The notes under the pieces were generated by a model that saw only the letters and a list, made by a program, of their open reading frames with translations, made no database searches and was not told the DNA's origin. Positions 37,922 to 47,548 of a stretch of 64,000 bases of DNA are shown in pieces (the first letter of the stretch is position 1; the number at the start of each line of letters is the position of its first letter). The position numbers were made by a program, and so were the translations under genes. The stretch is from NCBI RefSeq assembly GCF_000708715.2, contig NZ_JENB01000021.1, positions 47,565 to 111,564 on the forward strand, in the 5' to 3' direction. This DNA comes from Pseudomonas putida W15Oct28. Lineage in GTDB: Bacteria; Pseudomonadota; Gammaproteobacteria; Pseudomonadales; Pseudomonadaceae.

Positions 37922-38950
37922 ATGAGGGAACAGCTACGGGCGCCAGCCAGGCGTGGTGCCTGGCCATGGGCGGCCAGCGCAGTGCTGGCACTGGCATTGG
38001 GGGTGTGGGCCGACAGTGCCCAGGCCGCCGCCGCCGACGAATACTCCACCGAATCCGCCAAGGCCAGCCAAAGCCTGTTGATCGACGCCACCCATGCCGG
38101 CAAGCGCCTGGTGGTGGTGGGCGATCGCGGCCACATTCTGTTCTCCGACGACCAGGGCAGCACCTGGACCCAGGCCCGGGTCCCCACCCGGCAGTTGCTC
38201 ACCGCCGTGTTCTTCCTCGATGACAAGCGCGGCTGGGCGGTGGGCCATGATGCGCAGATCCTCGCCAGCAGCGACGGCGGGGCCACCTGGAGCAAGCAGT
38301 TCGAAGACCTCGCCCGCGAAGCGCCCTTGCTCGATGTTGCCTTCCTCGATGCCCAGCACGGCTTTGCCGTGGGTGCCTACGGCGCTTTGCTGGAAACCAC
38401 AGACGGCGGCCTGCACTGGCAGGACGTGGCCGAGCGCCTGGACAACCCGGACCAGTTGCACCTGAACGGCATTGCCCGGGTGCGTGACGCCGGCCTGTTC
38501 ATCGTCGGCGAGCAGGGCGGCATGTTCCGCTCGGCAGACAACGGCCAGACCTGGACCAGGGTCCAGGGCCCCTACGAGGGCTCGCTGTTCGGCGTGATCG
38601 GCACCGCCCAGGCGCACGCCTTGCTGGCCTACGGCCTGCGCGGCAACCTGTTCCGTTCCACTGATTTTGGTGACAGCTGGCAGCCGATCGAACTCAAGGC
38701 CGCGCGCGGCGACCTCGAATTCGGCCTGGCAAGCGCTACGCTTCTCGATGATGGCACCCTGGTGCTGGTCGGCAACGGCGGCAGCGTGCTGCGCAGTGCC
38801 GATGGCGGCCAGACCTTCAGCGTGTACAACCGTGCCGACCGCATCGCCCTGGCAGGCGTCAGCGGCCTGGCCAATGGCGGCCTGCTGCTGGTAGGGCAGG
38901 GCGGTGTACACCTGGCGGATGCCCAGGGTGCCGAGGGGGCGAGCCAATGA
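37922..38950 (+). CDS. YCF48/BNR-like beta-propeller exported protein
   Basis: A 342-residue secreted beta-propeller of the YCF48/photosystem II stability factor-like type. A signal peptide ends near AQAAAADEY (about residue 34), and the propeller blades show repeated D-x-G-x-TW motifs (DDQGSTWTQ, DGGATWSKQ, DGGLHWQD, DNGQTWTR, DFGDSWQP). The ATG at 37922 follows AAGGGGGCAG. Its stop overlaps the MMPL transporter start by ATGA; in bacteria such proteins often act as periplasmic partners of that transporter class. Confidence 0.85.
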   Translation: MREQLRAPARRGAWPWAASAVLALALGVWADSAQAAAADEYSTESAKASQSLLIDATHAGKRLVVVGDRGHILFSDDQGSTWTQARVPTRQLLTAVFFLDDKRGWAVGHDAQILASSDGGATWSKQFEDLAREAPLLDVAFLDAQHGFAVGAYGALLETTDGGLHWQDVAERLDNPDQLHLNGIARVRDAGLFIVGEQGGMFRSADNGQTWTRVQGPYEGSLFGVIGTAQAHALLAYGLRGNLFRSTDFGDSWQPIELKAARGDLEFGLASATLLDDGTLVLVGNGGSVLRSADGGQTFSVYNRADRIALAGVSGLANGGLLLVGQGGVHLADAQGAEGASQ

Positions 38951-41346
38951 CCAGCAGGGAGAGCATTACCATGCACCCGCACCACCAGGACAAGGCCACG
39001 CTGCTCGAACGCCTGATCTTCAACAACCGCCCCGTGGTCATCGCGCTGTGCGTGCTGGTGAGCATTTTCCTGTTCTGGCAGGCCACGCAGATTCGCCCCT
39101 CGACCAGCTTCGAGAAGATGATCCCGCTGCAGCACCCGTTCATCGAGCAGATGATGGAGCACCGCAACGACCTGGCCAACCTCGGCAACACCGTACGCAT
39201 TTCGGTGGAGGCAGTGAATGGCGACATCTTCGACAAGGACTACATGGAGACCCTGCGCCAGGTCCATGACGAGGTGTTCTACATCCCCGGCGTCGACCGT
39301 GCCGGGCTGAAGTCGCTGTGGAGCCCCAGCGTGCGCTGGAGCGAGGTTACCGAAGAAGGCTTTTCCGGTGGCGAGGTGATCCCCAACACCTACAACGGTT
39401 CGCAGGACAGCCTCGACACCCTGCGCGACAACGTGCTCAAGTCCGGCCAGGTGGGGCGGCTGGTGGGCAACAACTTCAAGTCCAGCATCGTCGACGTGCC
39501 GCTGCTGGAGAGCTACCCCGACCCGCAGGACCCGGGCAAGCAGGTGAAGCTGGACTACCAGCAGTTCTCGCACCTGCTGGAAGAGAAGATCCGCGACAAG
39601 TTCCAGGCGCAGAACCCCAATGTGAAAATCCACATTGTCGGCTTCGCCAAGAAGGTCGGTGACCTGATTGATGGCCTGGTGATGGTGGCGATGTTCTTCG
39701 GCGTCGCCCTGGCCATTACCTGGGTGCTGTTGTACTGGTTCACCTGGTGCATCCGCAGCACCATCGCCGTACTCATCACCACCCTGGTGGCGGTGGTCTG
39801 GCAGTTGGGGCTGATGCATGCGGTGGGCTTTGGCCTGGACCCTTACTCGATGCTGGTGCCGTTCCTTATCTTCGCCATCGGCATTTCCCACGGGGTGCAG
39901 AAGATCAACGGCATCGCCTTGCAGTCAAGTGACGCCGACAACGCCCTGACGGCGGCCCGGCGCACCTTCCGCCAGCTATTCCTGCCGGGCATGATCGCCA
40001 TCCTCGCCGACGCGGTGGGCTTCATCACCCTGCTGATCATTGATATCGGGGTGATTCGCGAGCTGGCCATCGGTGCCTCCATCGGCGTGGCGGTGATCGT
40101 GTTCACCAACCTGATCCTGCTGCCGGTGGCTATTTCCTATGTCGGCATCAGCAGGAAGGCCATCGAGCGCAGCAAGAAGGACGCCACCCGCGAGCACCCG
40201 TTCTGGCGCCTGTTGTCGAACTTCGCCAGTGCCAAGGTGGCGCCGGTGTCTGTAACCCTGGCGCTGATCGCCTTCGCCGGAGGCCTGTGGTACAGCCAGA
40301 ACCTGAAGATAGGCGACCTCGACCAGGGCGCGCCGGAGCTGCGCCCCGACTCGCGCTACAACCAGGACAACAGCTTCATCATCAGCAACTACTCGACCAG
40401 TTCCGACGTGCTGGTGATCATGGTCAAGACCCCGTCGGAGAAGTGCTCGGTCCACTCGACCATGGCGCCGATCGACGAGTTGATGTGGACCATGCAGAAC
40501 ACCCCGGGTGTGCAGTCGGCGATTTCCCTGGTGACCGTGTCCAAGCAGGTGATCAAGGGCATGAACGAGGGCAGCCTGAAATGGGAAACCCTGTCGCGCA
40601 ACTCGGACATCCTCAACAACTCCATCGCCCGGGCCGACGGCCTGTACAACGGTGACTGCTCGCTGGCGCCGGTGCTGGTGTTCCTCAACGACCACAAGGC
40701 CGAGACCCTGGAGCGGGTCACTGCCGCAGCCAAGGCGTTTGCCGACAGCCACAACAAGGAAGGCCTGCAGTTCCTGCTGGCGGCGGGCAACGCCGGGATC
40801 GAGGCGGCGACCAACGAAGTGATCAAGTCGGCCGAGCTGACCATCCTGATTCTGGTGTACATCTGCGTGGCGGTTATGTGCCTGATCACCTTCCGCTCGT
40901 TCGCCGCCACCCTGTGTATCGTCCTGCCGCTGGTACTGACCTCGGTGCTGGGAAACGCGCTGATGGCCTACATGGGCATCGGGGTGAAGGTGGCGACCTT
41001 GCCGGTTGTGGCGCTGGGTGTGGGGATTGGCGTGGACTACGGCATCTACATCTACAGCCGGCTGGAGAGTTTCCTGCGTGCCGGGTTGCCGTTGCAGGAG
41101 GCTTATTACCAGACCCTGCGCTCGACGGGTAAAGCCGTGTTGTTTACTGGCTTGTGCCTGGCCATCGGCGTGTGCACCTGGATCTTCTCGGCAATCAAGT
41201 TCCAGGCTGACATGGGGCTGATGCTGACCTTCATGCTGCTGTGGAACATGTTTGGCGCGCTGTGGCTGCTACCGGCGCTGGCACGGTTCCTGATCAAGCC
41301 GGAGAAGATGGTGGGCAAGGAGGGTGGGTCGATTTTCGCCCATTGA
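38947..41346 (+). CDS. MMPL/RND-superfamily membrane transporter
   Basis: A 799-residue transporter with two related halves, each with one helix, a large periplasmic loop and a five-helix bundle, about twelve helices in total. The second half has the family pattern GVGIGVDYGIYIYSR, the first has IFAIGISHGVQKINGI. Such proteins move lipids or other hydrophobic compounds between membranes. It is coupled to the YCF48-like gene. The DUF1302 and DUF1329 partner genes that often accompany this pair are not nearby. Confidence 0.85.
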   Translation: MTSRESITMHPHHQDKATLLERLIFNNRPVVIALCVLVSIFLFWQATQIRPSTSFEKMIPLQHPFIEQMMEHRNDLANLGNTVRISVEAVNGDIFDKDYMETLRQVHDEVFYIPGVDRAGLKSLWSPSVRWSEVTEEGFSGGEVIPNTYNGSQDSLDTLRDNVLKSGQVGRLVGNNFKSSIVDVPLLESYPDPQDPGKQVKLDYQQFSHLLEEKIRDKFQAQNPNVKIHIVGFAKKVGDLIDGLVMVAMFFGVALAITWVLLYWFTWCIRSTIAVLITTLVAVVWQLGLMHAVGFGLDPYSMLVPFLIFAIGISHGVQKINGIALQSSDADNALTAARRTFRQLFLPGMIAILADAVGFITLLIIDIGVIRELAIGASIGVAVIVFTNLILLPVAISYVGISRKAIERSKKDATREHPFWRLLSNFASAKVAPVSVTLALIAFAGGLWYSQNLKIGDLDQGAPELRPDSRYNQDNSFIISNYSTSSDVLVIMVKTPSEKCSVHSTMAPIDELMWTMQNTPGVQSAISLVTVSKQVIKGMNEGSLKWETLSRNSDILNNSIARADGLYNGDCSLAPVLVFLNDHKAETLERVTAAAKAFADSHNKEGLQFLLAAGNAGIEAATNEVIKSAELTILILVYICVAVMCLITFRSFAATLCIVLPLVLTSVLGNALMAYMGIGVKVATLPVVALGVGIGVDYGIYIYSRLESFLRAGLPLQEAYYQTLRSTGKAVLFTGLCLAIGVCTWIFSAIKFQADMGLMLTFMLLWNMFGALWLLPALARFLIKPEKMVGKEGGSIFAH

Positions 41347-41368
41347 AATGCTGGGGGCCGCTTTGCGG

Positions 41369-41442
41369 CCCATTCGCAGCACAAGGCTGCTCCTAAAAGG
41401 TTACGCGATCCCCTGTAGGAGCAGCCTTGTGCTGCGAATGGG
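41369..41442. repeat. Paired REP element
   Basis: Inverted 27-bp arms with the core TTCGCAGCACAAGGCTGCTC at 41369-41395 and 41416-41442 enclose only 20 bp. Confidence 0.85.
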
Positions 41443-41462
41443 CTGCAAAGCAGCCCCAAGGC

Positions 41463-41468
41463 TATAAT
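41463..41468 (+). promoter_or_regulatory. Probable -10 box upstream of the 96-residue protein gene
   Basis: A consensus TATAAT lies 28 bp before the ATG at 41496. The -35 position falls within the hairpin arm of the REP pair and shows no clear match. Confidence 0.35.
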
Positions 41469-41495
41469 GCCAACTCATTTCAGATTGGTACCCCC

Positions 41496-41786
41496 ATGTC
41501 CCCCCTCGCCACCGCCCTGCAGTCCTGCGACATGCTCCTGATCGACGGCCTGCACGCCTTCGATTTCACCGCCGACGAAGCCGGCCTCACCGTCGAATGC
41601 ATGGATGGCCGACAGCTGCGCCGCTGGTCCTTCACCCCCGAACAAGTCGCCGCCGCCATCGCAAGCGGTGATGAATGGCAACTCAACGATGCCAACGGCG
41701 AGCATCGGCTAGTCTGTATGAGTGCCTTTCGCGCCCCGGATGATGACCAAGATGAACCGGACCTGGACGAGCCTGCTGACCGCTAG
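41496..41786 (+). CDS. Conserved small acidic protein (DUF5629-like)
   Basis: A 96-residue cytoplasmic protein with the core LLIDGLHAFDFTADEAGLTVECMDGRQLRRWSF and an aspartate/glutamate-rich tail. It looks like the Pseudomonas family annotated DUF5629; function unknown. It overlaps the start of the lactonase-like gene by about 35 bp in another frame, which implies translational coupling. Confidence 0.7.
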   Translation: MSPLATALQSCDMLLIDGLHAFDFTADEAGLTVECMDGRQLRRWSFTPEQVAAAIASGDEWQLNDANGEHRLVCMSAFRAPDDDQDEPDLDEPADR

Positions 41787-42882
41787 CCTGATGAGCCTGA
41801 CAATCCACGCCCACGGCGCAACCTTGCTGGTGGGCAGCTACACCGATGGCGCCAGCCAGGGTATCTACCGCTATCAGTTCGACGACAAGGCCGGCCAAAT
41901 CGGCCCCACACCCCTGCAGGTGGTGAAAAGCGTGAGCCCTTCGTGGCTGGTGCTGTCGGCCGACCAGCGCCAGCTGTTCGCGGTGAATGAAACGCCGCAG
42001 GGCCATGCCAGCAGTTTCAGCATCAGCAGCAAAGGCGAAATCAAGCCGCTCAACCAAGTGGCCACCCAGGGTGACGAGCCGACTCACGCCAGCCTCAGCC
42101 GTGACCAGCGCTACCTGTTCGTGGCCAATTACGCGGTCAACCCCGACCCCGGTGGCAGCCTGGTGGTGATCCCGGTGGCCAAGGACGGCAAGCTCAAGCC
42201 CGTGGTGCAACAGGCCCGGCACAAGGCGAGCGGGGCCAACCCTGAGCGCCAGGCCGGTGCCCACGTGCATTCGCTGGTGCTGTCGCCGGATGGCCAGCAC
42301 CTGTATGCCAGCGACCTGGGTGCCGACAAGGTGTTCATCTACCGCTATGACGGTGCCAGTGCGGACCACCCGCTGACAGCGGCAATACCAGCGTCCGTGG
42401 CCTTGCCGCCGGGCAGCGGGCCGCGTCACCTGCTGTTCGACGCCAAGGGGCGGCACGCCTACCTCACCCTGGAGATGAACGCCGAGGTGGTGATGTTCGA
42501 TGTGCAGGACGGCAACCTGGTCGAACGCCAGCGCTTACCCCTGACCGAGCGCCAGGAGGCAGCAGCGAAGGCAGCGGGTGGCTTGCACCTGTCGGCGGAC
42601 GGGCGCTTCCTGTACGTGAGCAACCGCGGCACGGCCAATGAAATTGTGGCGTTCAGTGTGGGCAAGCAGGACGGCCAGTTGACGTTCCTGCAGCGTCGCT
42701 CGGTGGAAGGTGATCACCCCCGGGAATTTGCCCTGGCCCCGAGTGACAACTTCCTGCTGGTGGCCAACCAGAAGAGCAACCAGATCGTGGTGATACGTCG
42801 CGATCCGCGCAGTGGCAAGCTGCTGGAGACGGTGCAGACGCTGAAGCAGGATGCACCCTCGGACCTCAAGTTCATCGAGTGA
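41752..42882 (+). CDS. Periplasmic lactonase-like seven-bladed beta-propeller protein
   Basis: This 376-residue protein is of the YbhE/6-phosphogluconolactonase-like propeller family: LLVGSYTDGASQGIYRY, LVLSPDGQHLYASDLGADKV, and LSADGRFLYVSNRG are recognisable blades. A signal peptide (MNRTWTSLLTASLMSLTIHAHGA) puts it in the periplasm, so the cytoplasmic sugar-phosphate substrate is unlikely. In-frame ATGs at 41743 and 41722 are alternatives. Confidence 0.85.
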   Translation: MNRTWTSLLTASLMSLTIHAHGATLLVGSYTDGASQGIYRYQFDDKAGQIGPTPLQVVKSVSPSWLVLSADQRQLFAVNETPQGHASSFSISSKGEIKPLNQVATQGDEPTHASLSRDQRYLFVANYAVNPDPGGSLVVIPVAKDGKLKPVVQQARHKASGANPERQAGAHVHSLVLSPDGQHLYASDLGADKVFIYRYDGASADHPLTAAIPASVALPPGSGPRHLLFDAKGRHAYLTLEMNAEVVMFDVQDGNLVERQRLPLTERQEAAAKAAGGLHLSADGRFLYVSNRGTANEIVAFSVGKQDGQLTFLQRRSVEGDHPREFALAPSDNFLLVANQKSNQIVVIRRDPRSGKLLETVQTLKQDAPSDLKFIE

Positions 42883-43004
42883 TATCGATCAGCGTGATAA
42901 TCGGTACTGCCGCAATGAATTTTTGCGTGCGGCCTCGGCGGCGTAAGTTTGACCCAAGGCCCAAACGGGCCACCGTCAAACCACCGCCGTCGAGGTCAGC
43001 CCAG

Positions 43005-43181
43005 ATGAACTTCAATCTCTTCCCGGTTATTGCCGCATCCGCCATTTCCGCATCGGTTGTACTGCCGGCCCATGCCCATGCCGATAGCAGCAAGGCTTCT
43101 GCCACCCACAGCTACACCGAACAGTACCTGCGCCAGAGCGCCAACTTCCATGCGGCCCTGAGTGGCAAACACAACCACTGA
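43005..43181 (+). CDS. Small exported protein, 58 residues
   Basis: The frame encodes a clear signal peptide (MNFNLFPVIAASAISASVVLPAHAHA) and a mature part of only about 32 residues, ending in KHNH. The peptide has no recognised domain. The ATG at 43005 lies after a G-rich stretch (GAGGTCAGC). A longer frame from 42879 is less likely because it lacks a signal peptide at its start. It is a plausible real gene from its signal peptide; function unknown. Confidence 0.65.
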   Translation: MNFNLFPVIAASAISASVVLPAHAHADSSKASATHSYTEQYLRQSANFHAALSGKHNH

Positions 43182-43200
43182 TTCGGCTTATGTGAGGTCT

Positions 43201-43287
43201 CTGTGGGAGCGGGCATGCCCGCGAACACCGGCAAAGCCGGTGCCATCCACCGCGGTGCCTGCTTCGCGGGCATGCCCGCTCCCACAG
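43201..43287. repeat. Paired REP element
   Basis: Inverted 25-bp arms with the core GGGAGCGGGCATGCCCGCGA at 43201-43225 and 43263-43287 flank 37 bp containing a further small hairpin (CACCGGC...GCCGGTG). Confidence 0.85.
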
Positions 43288-43313
43288 GGACCCATTTGCA
43301 GCCAGATGTTCGA

Positions 43314-43913
43314 TCAGCGAACCATGATTGCCTTGAACAGCGCCGAAGCCAGCCACCCCTCCAGCCAGCTCCGCACCCGCGGATAAGCCGCCTCGGCGAA
43401 CCACTGCGGTTCGACCCCGGCAAACTGGCGCATCAGGGGCAGCAACGCGGCATCGGCGAGGCTCGGGTGGTCTGCCAGCAAGTAGTCTCGCCCAGCCAGC
43501 AGGCCTTCGAGCTCCGCCAGCCAGGTTTCGGCCTGCTGGCGGTAATGCTCGCGGGAATGTTCCGGGTAGCGCTCGGCATACTTGTACAGGTTCACCTGCA
43601 CCTTGAACGTGCCGTCGTTGCGCGCAATCAGTGCATCAGCTTGCTGCGCGGCCACAGGGTCAGCCTGTAGCTGCCAGTCCTGCGGGTCGTTTTGCGTCAG
43701 CGCCCAACGCATGATGTCCAGGCTCTCTTCCAGTACCCCTGCACCGGTATCCAGCACCGGCACCGTGCCCTTGGGCGACAAGGCCAGCAGGGCTGCCGGC
43801 TTGTTCTTCATCGCCACCTCACAGATTTCCACCTCGCACCCGGCATAACGCAAGGCCAGGCGCGCGCGCATGGCCCAGGGGCAGCGGCGGAACGAGTAGA
43901 GGATCACCCGCAC
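43314..43913 (-). CDS. Glutathione S-transferase family protein
   Basis: A 199-residue GST-like protein with a thioredoxin-fold N-domain containing the CPWAMR motif (C11), typical of omega/GrxB-like classes that do thiol exchange, then an alpha-helical C-domain. PKGTVPVLD marks the cis-proline and ESLDIMRW the glutathione-binding ES pair. It starts at GTG inside the end of sbcC (10-bp overlap), so it is probably the last gene of the sbcD-sbcC transcript. Confidence 0.87.
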   Translation of the reverse strand: MRVILYSFRRCPWAMRARLALRYAGCEVEICEVAMKNKPAALLALSPKGTVPVLDTGAGVLEESLDIMRWALTQNDPQDWQLQADPVAAQQADALIARNDGTFKVQVNLYKYAERYPEHSREHYRQQAETWLAELEGLLAGRDYLLADHPSLADAALLPLMRQFAGVEPQWFAEAAYPRVRSWLEGWLASALFKAIMVR

Positions 43914-46900
43914 ACCTCCACGTCACTCAGGCCATTGCCTTGGCGACGCACCTGGATCTGCACCGGGATGCGCTCGTGCATTTCCTGCACGTGGGAGATC
44001 ACCGCCACTTTGCGGCCCTGGGCCTGCAAACCGTCGAGGGCGTCCATGGCCAGTTGCAGCGACTCGGGGTCGAGGCTGCCGAAGCCTTCGTCGATGAACA
44101 GCGATTCGATGCGCAGGGTACTGGAGGCCATCGAGGCCAGGCCCAAGGCCAGGGCCAGCGATACCAGGAAGGTTTCCCCGCCCGAAAGCGAGTGCACCGA
44201 ACGCAGTTCGTCGCCCATCTCGGTGTCCAGCACCAGCAGGCCCAGGGCGCTGCCGCCGCGCTTGAGGCGGTAGCGGCGGGCCAGCTGGCGCAGCTGGGTG
44301 TTGGCGTGGTGCAGCAGCAGGTCGAGGTTGTAACCCTGGGCGATCTTGCGGAACACATCGCCCGAGGCCGAACCGATCAGGGCGTTCAGGCGTGCCCAGC
44401 GTTGCCATTGCTGATGGGCCTGTTCGATTTCTGCCGCCAACGCCTGGTGTGCCTGCTGGCGACGCTGGTCGTCGGCCTGCTGTGCGCGCAGTTCGGCGCA
44501 CTGCTGCTCGTGGCCGGCCAGGCGCTCGCGCAGTTCGGCCAAGGCTTGCTCCAGGGCGTCAGCCGAGGTGTCCACTGTCATTTGTGCGGCGTGGTGTTGC
44601 AGGCGTTGTTCACGTTCCTGCAGCAGTACGCGACCTTGCTCGATGGCTTTTTCGGCGTTTTGCAGGTGCTGGCGCAGTTCATTGACTTGCGCATCATTCA
44701 TGGCCAGCAGGCGATCCAGGCCCGCGTCGTCCAGTTCCGGGTGCTCGCTGCGCCACTGGGCGATCTGGCCCTGCAACTGCTGGCACTCGGCGTCCAGCGC
44801 CTGTTGCTGTTGGGCGTTGGCCTTGAGCTCACTGGCCAGTTGCACACCCTGGGTGCGCAGGTCTTGCAGGCGTTGTGCGGTGTCGGCGTCGAGGGCGCGG
44901 GCATGTTCCAGCGCGCAGTCCATGTGTTGTTGCCAGGTTTCGGCGCTGGCATGTTCGCCGAGCAGTTCGCCAAGCGAGGCCTGGGCTTGCTGGCGTTGCG
45001 CGTCGAGGGCGGCCAGATTCTGCTGCAATTGCTGCTGGCCTTGCACACGCGCTTGTTGCTGGTCGCGCAGCTTGTCCAGCTGGGCCTGGCGGGCTTGTTG
45101 TTCTTCCTGTTCGTCCTTGCGTTGCTCCAGTTGTTGCAAGCGTTGGGCAATCTGCTGGTCCAGGGCGAGGAAGGCATTGGCCGGGTCGTCGTTCAGGGCC
45201 TTGACGGCCTCTTCGGGTAACACGCCGGTCAGGTCGCTCAGGCCTTGCTGCAGTTGCTGCTCGTCGTTGGCCAAGGCCTGGTGCTGGTGCTCCAGGTGGC
45301 GCTGGGCCTGCTGTTGCGCTTCATGGGCGGCTTGCAACTGCTGGTTGAGGCGGGATGCATCTTTTTGCAGGGCGAGCAGGGCGCTCTGGCGCTTCTGGTC
45401 CTGACCGATTTCTTCTTCAAGACGCCGCAGTTGGCTGTCGAGCCAGGTGCTGCGGGCCTTGTCGTCCTGCGGGGCGAGGGCAGGCCACAGGCTGTGCGCC
45501 TGTACCTCGGCCACCAGCGGTTGCAGCTGTTCGCCCAGTTGCTGCTGTTGTTGCTGGTTGTCCTTGAGCTGGGCGTTGATCACACCCAGCTGGGTACGCA
45601 GCTCTACCAGCTTGCTGCTGAGGGTTTCGACCTGCTGCTGCGCGGCGTCTACTTCGGCCTGATCGTGGCGGCCCAGGCTTTGCAGCAGCGCTTCTGGTTG
45701 ATGGAACGGGTGCTCGGCGCTGCCGCACACGGGGCAGGGTTCGCCGTCGCGCAGTTGGCCGCGCAGTTCTTCGACGCTGGTATTGCGCGCCAGGCGCTGG
45801 CGTTCCAGCAGCTGGCGGGTGAGGTTCAGCGCTTGCTCGGCGGCTTCCAGCTCGGCCTTGGCGGCGGTGCCTTCGGTAATCAGTTGCTGGCGTTGCTGCA
45901 TGGCCTGCTGCTGCCGTTCGCGCACGGCATGCAGCTGCTGGCGCAGCTCTTGTTCACGGCCATGCAGGCGCGACAGTTCTTCGACGGCGCGCTGCTGCTT
46001 GCGGTTGTCCTGCAGCATGCCACCGAGCAGGTCGATTTGCTCGGCTAGGGCCTGTGGTTCGGCCTTGGCTTCGCGGAACAGCAGGTCGTAAGCGTCGCGC
46101 TCGGCCTGCAAGTGCGCGTTGGCCTGGCTGGCCTGGGCCTGCAGGCCAGGCAGCTCTTCACGGCCTTTGGCCAGGCGGCCACCGATCAGCATCACCTGCT
46201 TGAGCTGCGGCAGGTAAGCGTGCCAGGCATTGGCCAGGCCTGCCAGGTGCTGGCTGTCGGCCAGTGCGGTGTCGATCTGGGCCAGTTGCTGCAGGCTGCG
46301 CTGCTGGTTGTCTTCCAGCTGCTGCACCTGCTGCTGGCCATCGGCGACCTGCTGTTCAGCCTGTTGGCTGGTGTTGCGCTGTGCGGCCAGCTCCTGGTCC
46401 AGGCGGGCCAGGTTGTCTTGGGCGGCAAAGGCCTGACGCAGGCGCGGGGCGTTTTCGCCGTGCTGGGCCTGGCTGTCGGCAAGCGCCTGGCGTGCGATGC
46501 CCAGCGCCTGTTCGAGCTCAAGGGTGCGCACCTGCAGCTCGGTTTGCTGCTGCTGTTGCTCAGCGATCTTCGCGGCCACGGGCGCCAGTTGCGCAGTTAG
46601 CGCCTGCTGGCGGTGGAACTGGTGGCGCTGCGGGGCCAGGCGCTCCAGGCGAACGAGGTCCAGGCGGGGTTCGGCCAGTTGCTGCCAGCTTTGTTCGGCA
46701 GCCTGTAGCGCGGTGCCGGCTTCGGCATGCTGGGCCTGCAACTGGCGTTGTTCATTCAGCCAGTTGCGTTGCTGTTCCAGTTGGCGCTCGCCGGCCTGGT
46801 CGGCCTTGAACTGCTGCTGCGCCTGCTCCAGGCGCTGGTCAAGGTCGGTGCGGGCTTCGGCGGCCATCGGTAGCAGGTGGCTGGCGCGGTCCTTGAGGGC

Positions 46901-47548
46901 ATTGTGGGCCTCGCCGGCTTCACGGGCCTTGCTGAAAGCGCGCTGGCCCAGGCGGGTGTAGATGGCGGTATTGGTGAGCTTTTCCAGCAGCTCGCTGCGC
47001 TCTTTGTCGTCCGCCTTGAGGAAGGCGCCGAACTCGCTCTGGGCCAGCATCACCGCACGGGTGAACTGCTCGAAGTTCAGGCCAAGGCGGGCTTCGACCA
47101 GTTGCTTGTATTCGTTCTTGCCGCTGCCCAGCACTTGCTCGCTGTCCAGGTCGTAGAAGCTCTGACGGCTGTGTTGCAGCTTGCCATTGGCCTTGTCGCG
47201 GGCGCGGTTGGCTTCCCAGCGGGCGCGGTAGCGGCGGCCGTCGATACCGACGAAATCGACCTCGGCAAAGCCACTGCCGGTGCCCCGGCGCAGCAGGTTA
47301 CGCGGGTCGTAGGTAGGGATTTCACCGTCGGCGTCGGGCACCTTGGCCTCGCGGCCGATGTCGTTCAGGCGTGGCACCGTGCCAAACAACGCCAGGCACA
47401 GGGCGTCGAGCAGGGTGCTTTTGCCAGCCCCCGTTGGCCCGGTGATGGCGAACAGGCCAGCGCTGGCCAAGGGCTCTGCGGTGAAGTCGATTTCGACCGG
47501 GCCGGCCAGGGATGCCAGGTTCTTCAGGCGAATGGCGAGAATCTTCAT
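43904..47548 (-). CDS. sbcC: SbcC exonuclease ATPase subunit
   Basis: SbcC, an SMC/Rad50-type ATPase, works with SbcD to cut hairpins and DNA ends. The 1214-residue protein has the Walker A GPTGAGKST (37-45), long glutamine-rich coiled coils, a zinc hook CPVC at 605-608, the ABC signature SLSGGETFLVSLALALGLA, and Walker B LFIDEGFGSLD. Its ATG overlaps the sbcD stop (ATGA). Confidence 0.96.
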   Translation of the reverse strand: MKILAIRLKNLASLAGPVEIDFTAEPLASAGLFAITGPTGAGKSTLLDALCLALFGTVPRLNDIGREAKVPDADGEIPTYDPRNLLRRGTGSGFAEVDFVGIDGRRYRARWEANRARDKANGKLQHSRQSFYDLDSEQVLGSGKNEYKQLVEARLGLNFEQFTRAVMLAQSEFGAFLKADDKERSELLEKLTNTAIYTRLGQRAFSKAREAGEAHNALKDRASHLLPMAAEARTDLDQRLEQAQQQFKADQAGERQLEQQRNWLNEQRQLQAQHAEAGTALQAAEQSWQQLAEPRLDLVRLERLAPQRHQFHRQQALTAQLAPVAAKIAEQQQQQTELQVRTLELEQALGIARQALADSQAQHGENAPRLRQAFAAQDNLARLDQELAAQRNTSQQAEQQVADGQQQVQQLEDNQQRSLQQLAQIDTALADSQHLAGLANAWHAYLPQLKQVMLIGGRLAKGREELPGLQAQASQANAHLQAERDAYDLLFREAKAEPQALAEQIDLLGGMLQDNRKQQRAVEELSRLHGREQELRQQLHAVRERQQQAMQQRQQLITEGTAAKAELEAAEQALNLTRQLLERQRLARNTSVEELRGQLRDGEPCPVCGSAEHPFHQPEALLQSLGRHDQAEVDAAQQQVETLSSKLVELRTQLGVINAQLKDNQQQQQQLGEQLQPLVAEVQAHSLWPALAPQDDKARSTWLDSQLRRLEEEIGQDQKRQSALLALQKDASRLNQQLQAAHEAQQQAQRHLEHQHQALANDEQQLQQGLSDLTGVLPEEAVKALNDDPANAFLALDQQIAQRLQQLEQRKDEQEEQQARQAQLDKLRDQQQARVQGQQQLQQNLAALDAQRQQAQASLGELLGEHASAETWQQHMDCALEHARALDADTAQRLQDLRTQGVQLASELKANAQQQQALDAECQQLQGQIAQWRSEHPELDDAGLDRLLAMNDAQVNELRQHLQNAEKAIEQGRVLLQEREQRLQHHAAQMTVDTSADALEQALAELRERLAGHEQQCAELRAQQADDQRRQQAHQALAAEIEQAHQQWQRWARLNALIGSASGDVFRKIAQGYNLDLLLHHANTQLRQLARRYRLKRGGSALGLLVLDTEMGDELRSVHSLSGGETFLVSLALALGLASMASSTLRIESLFIDEGFGSLDPESLQLAMDALDGLQAQGRKVAVISHVQEMHERIPVQIQVRRQGNGLSDVEVCG

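Noticed and set aside
43940..45220. 426-residue plus-strand frame
   Set aside because: It is antisense to sbcC coiled-coil coding sequence, which yields leucine/valine-rich artefacts resembling membrane segments.
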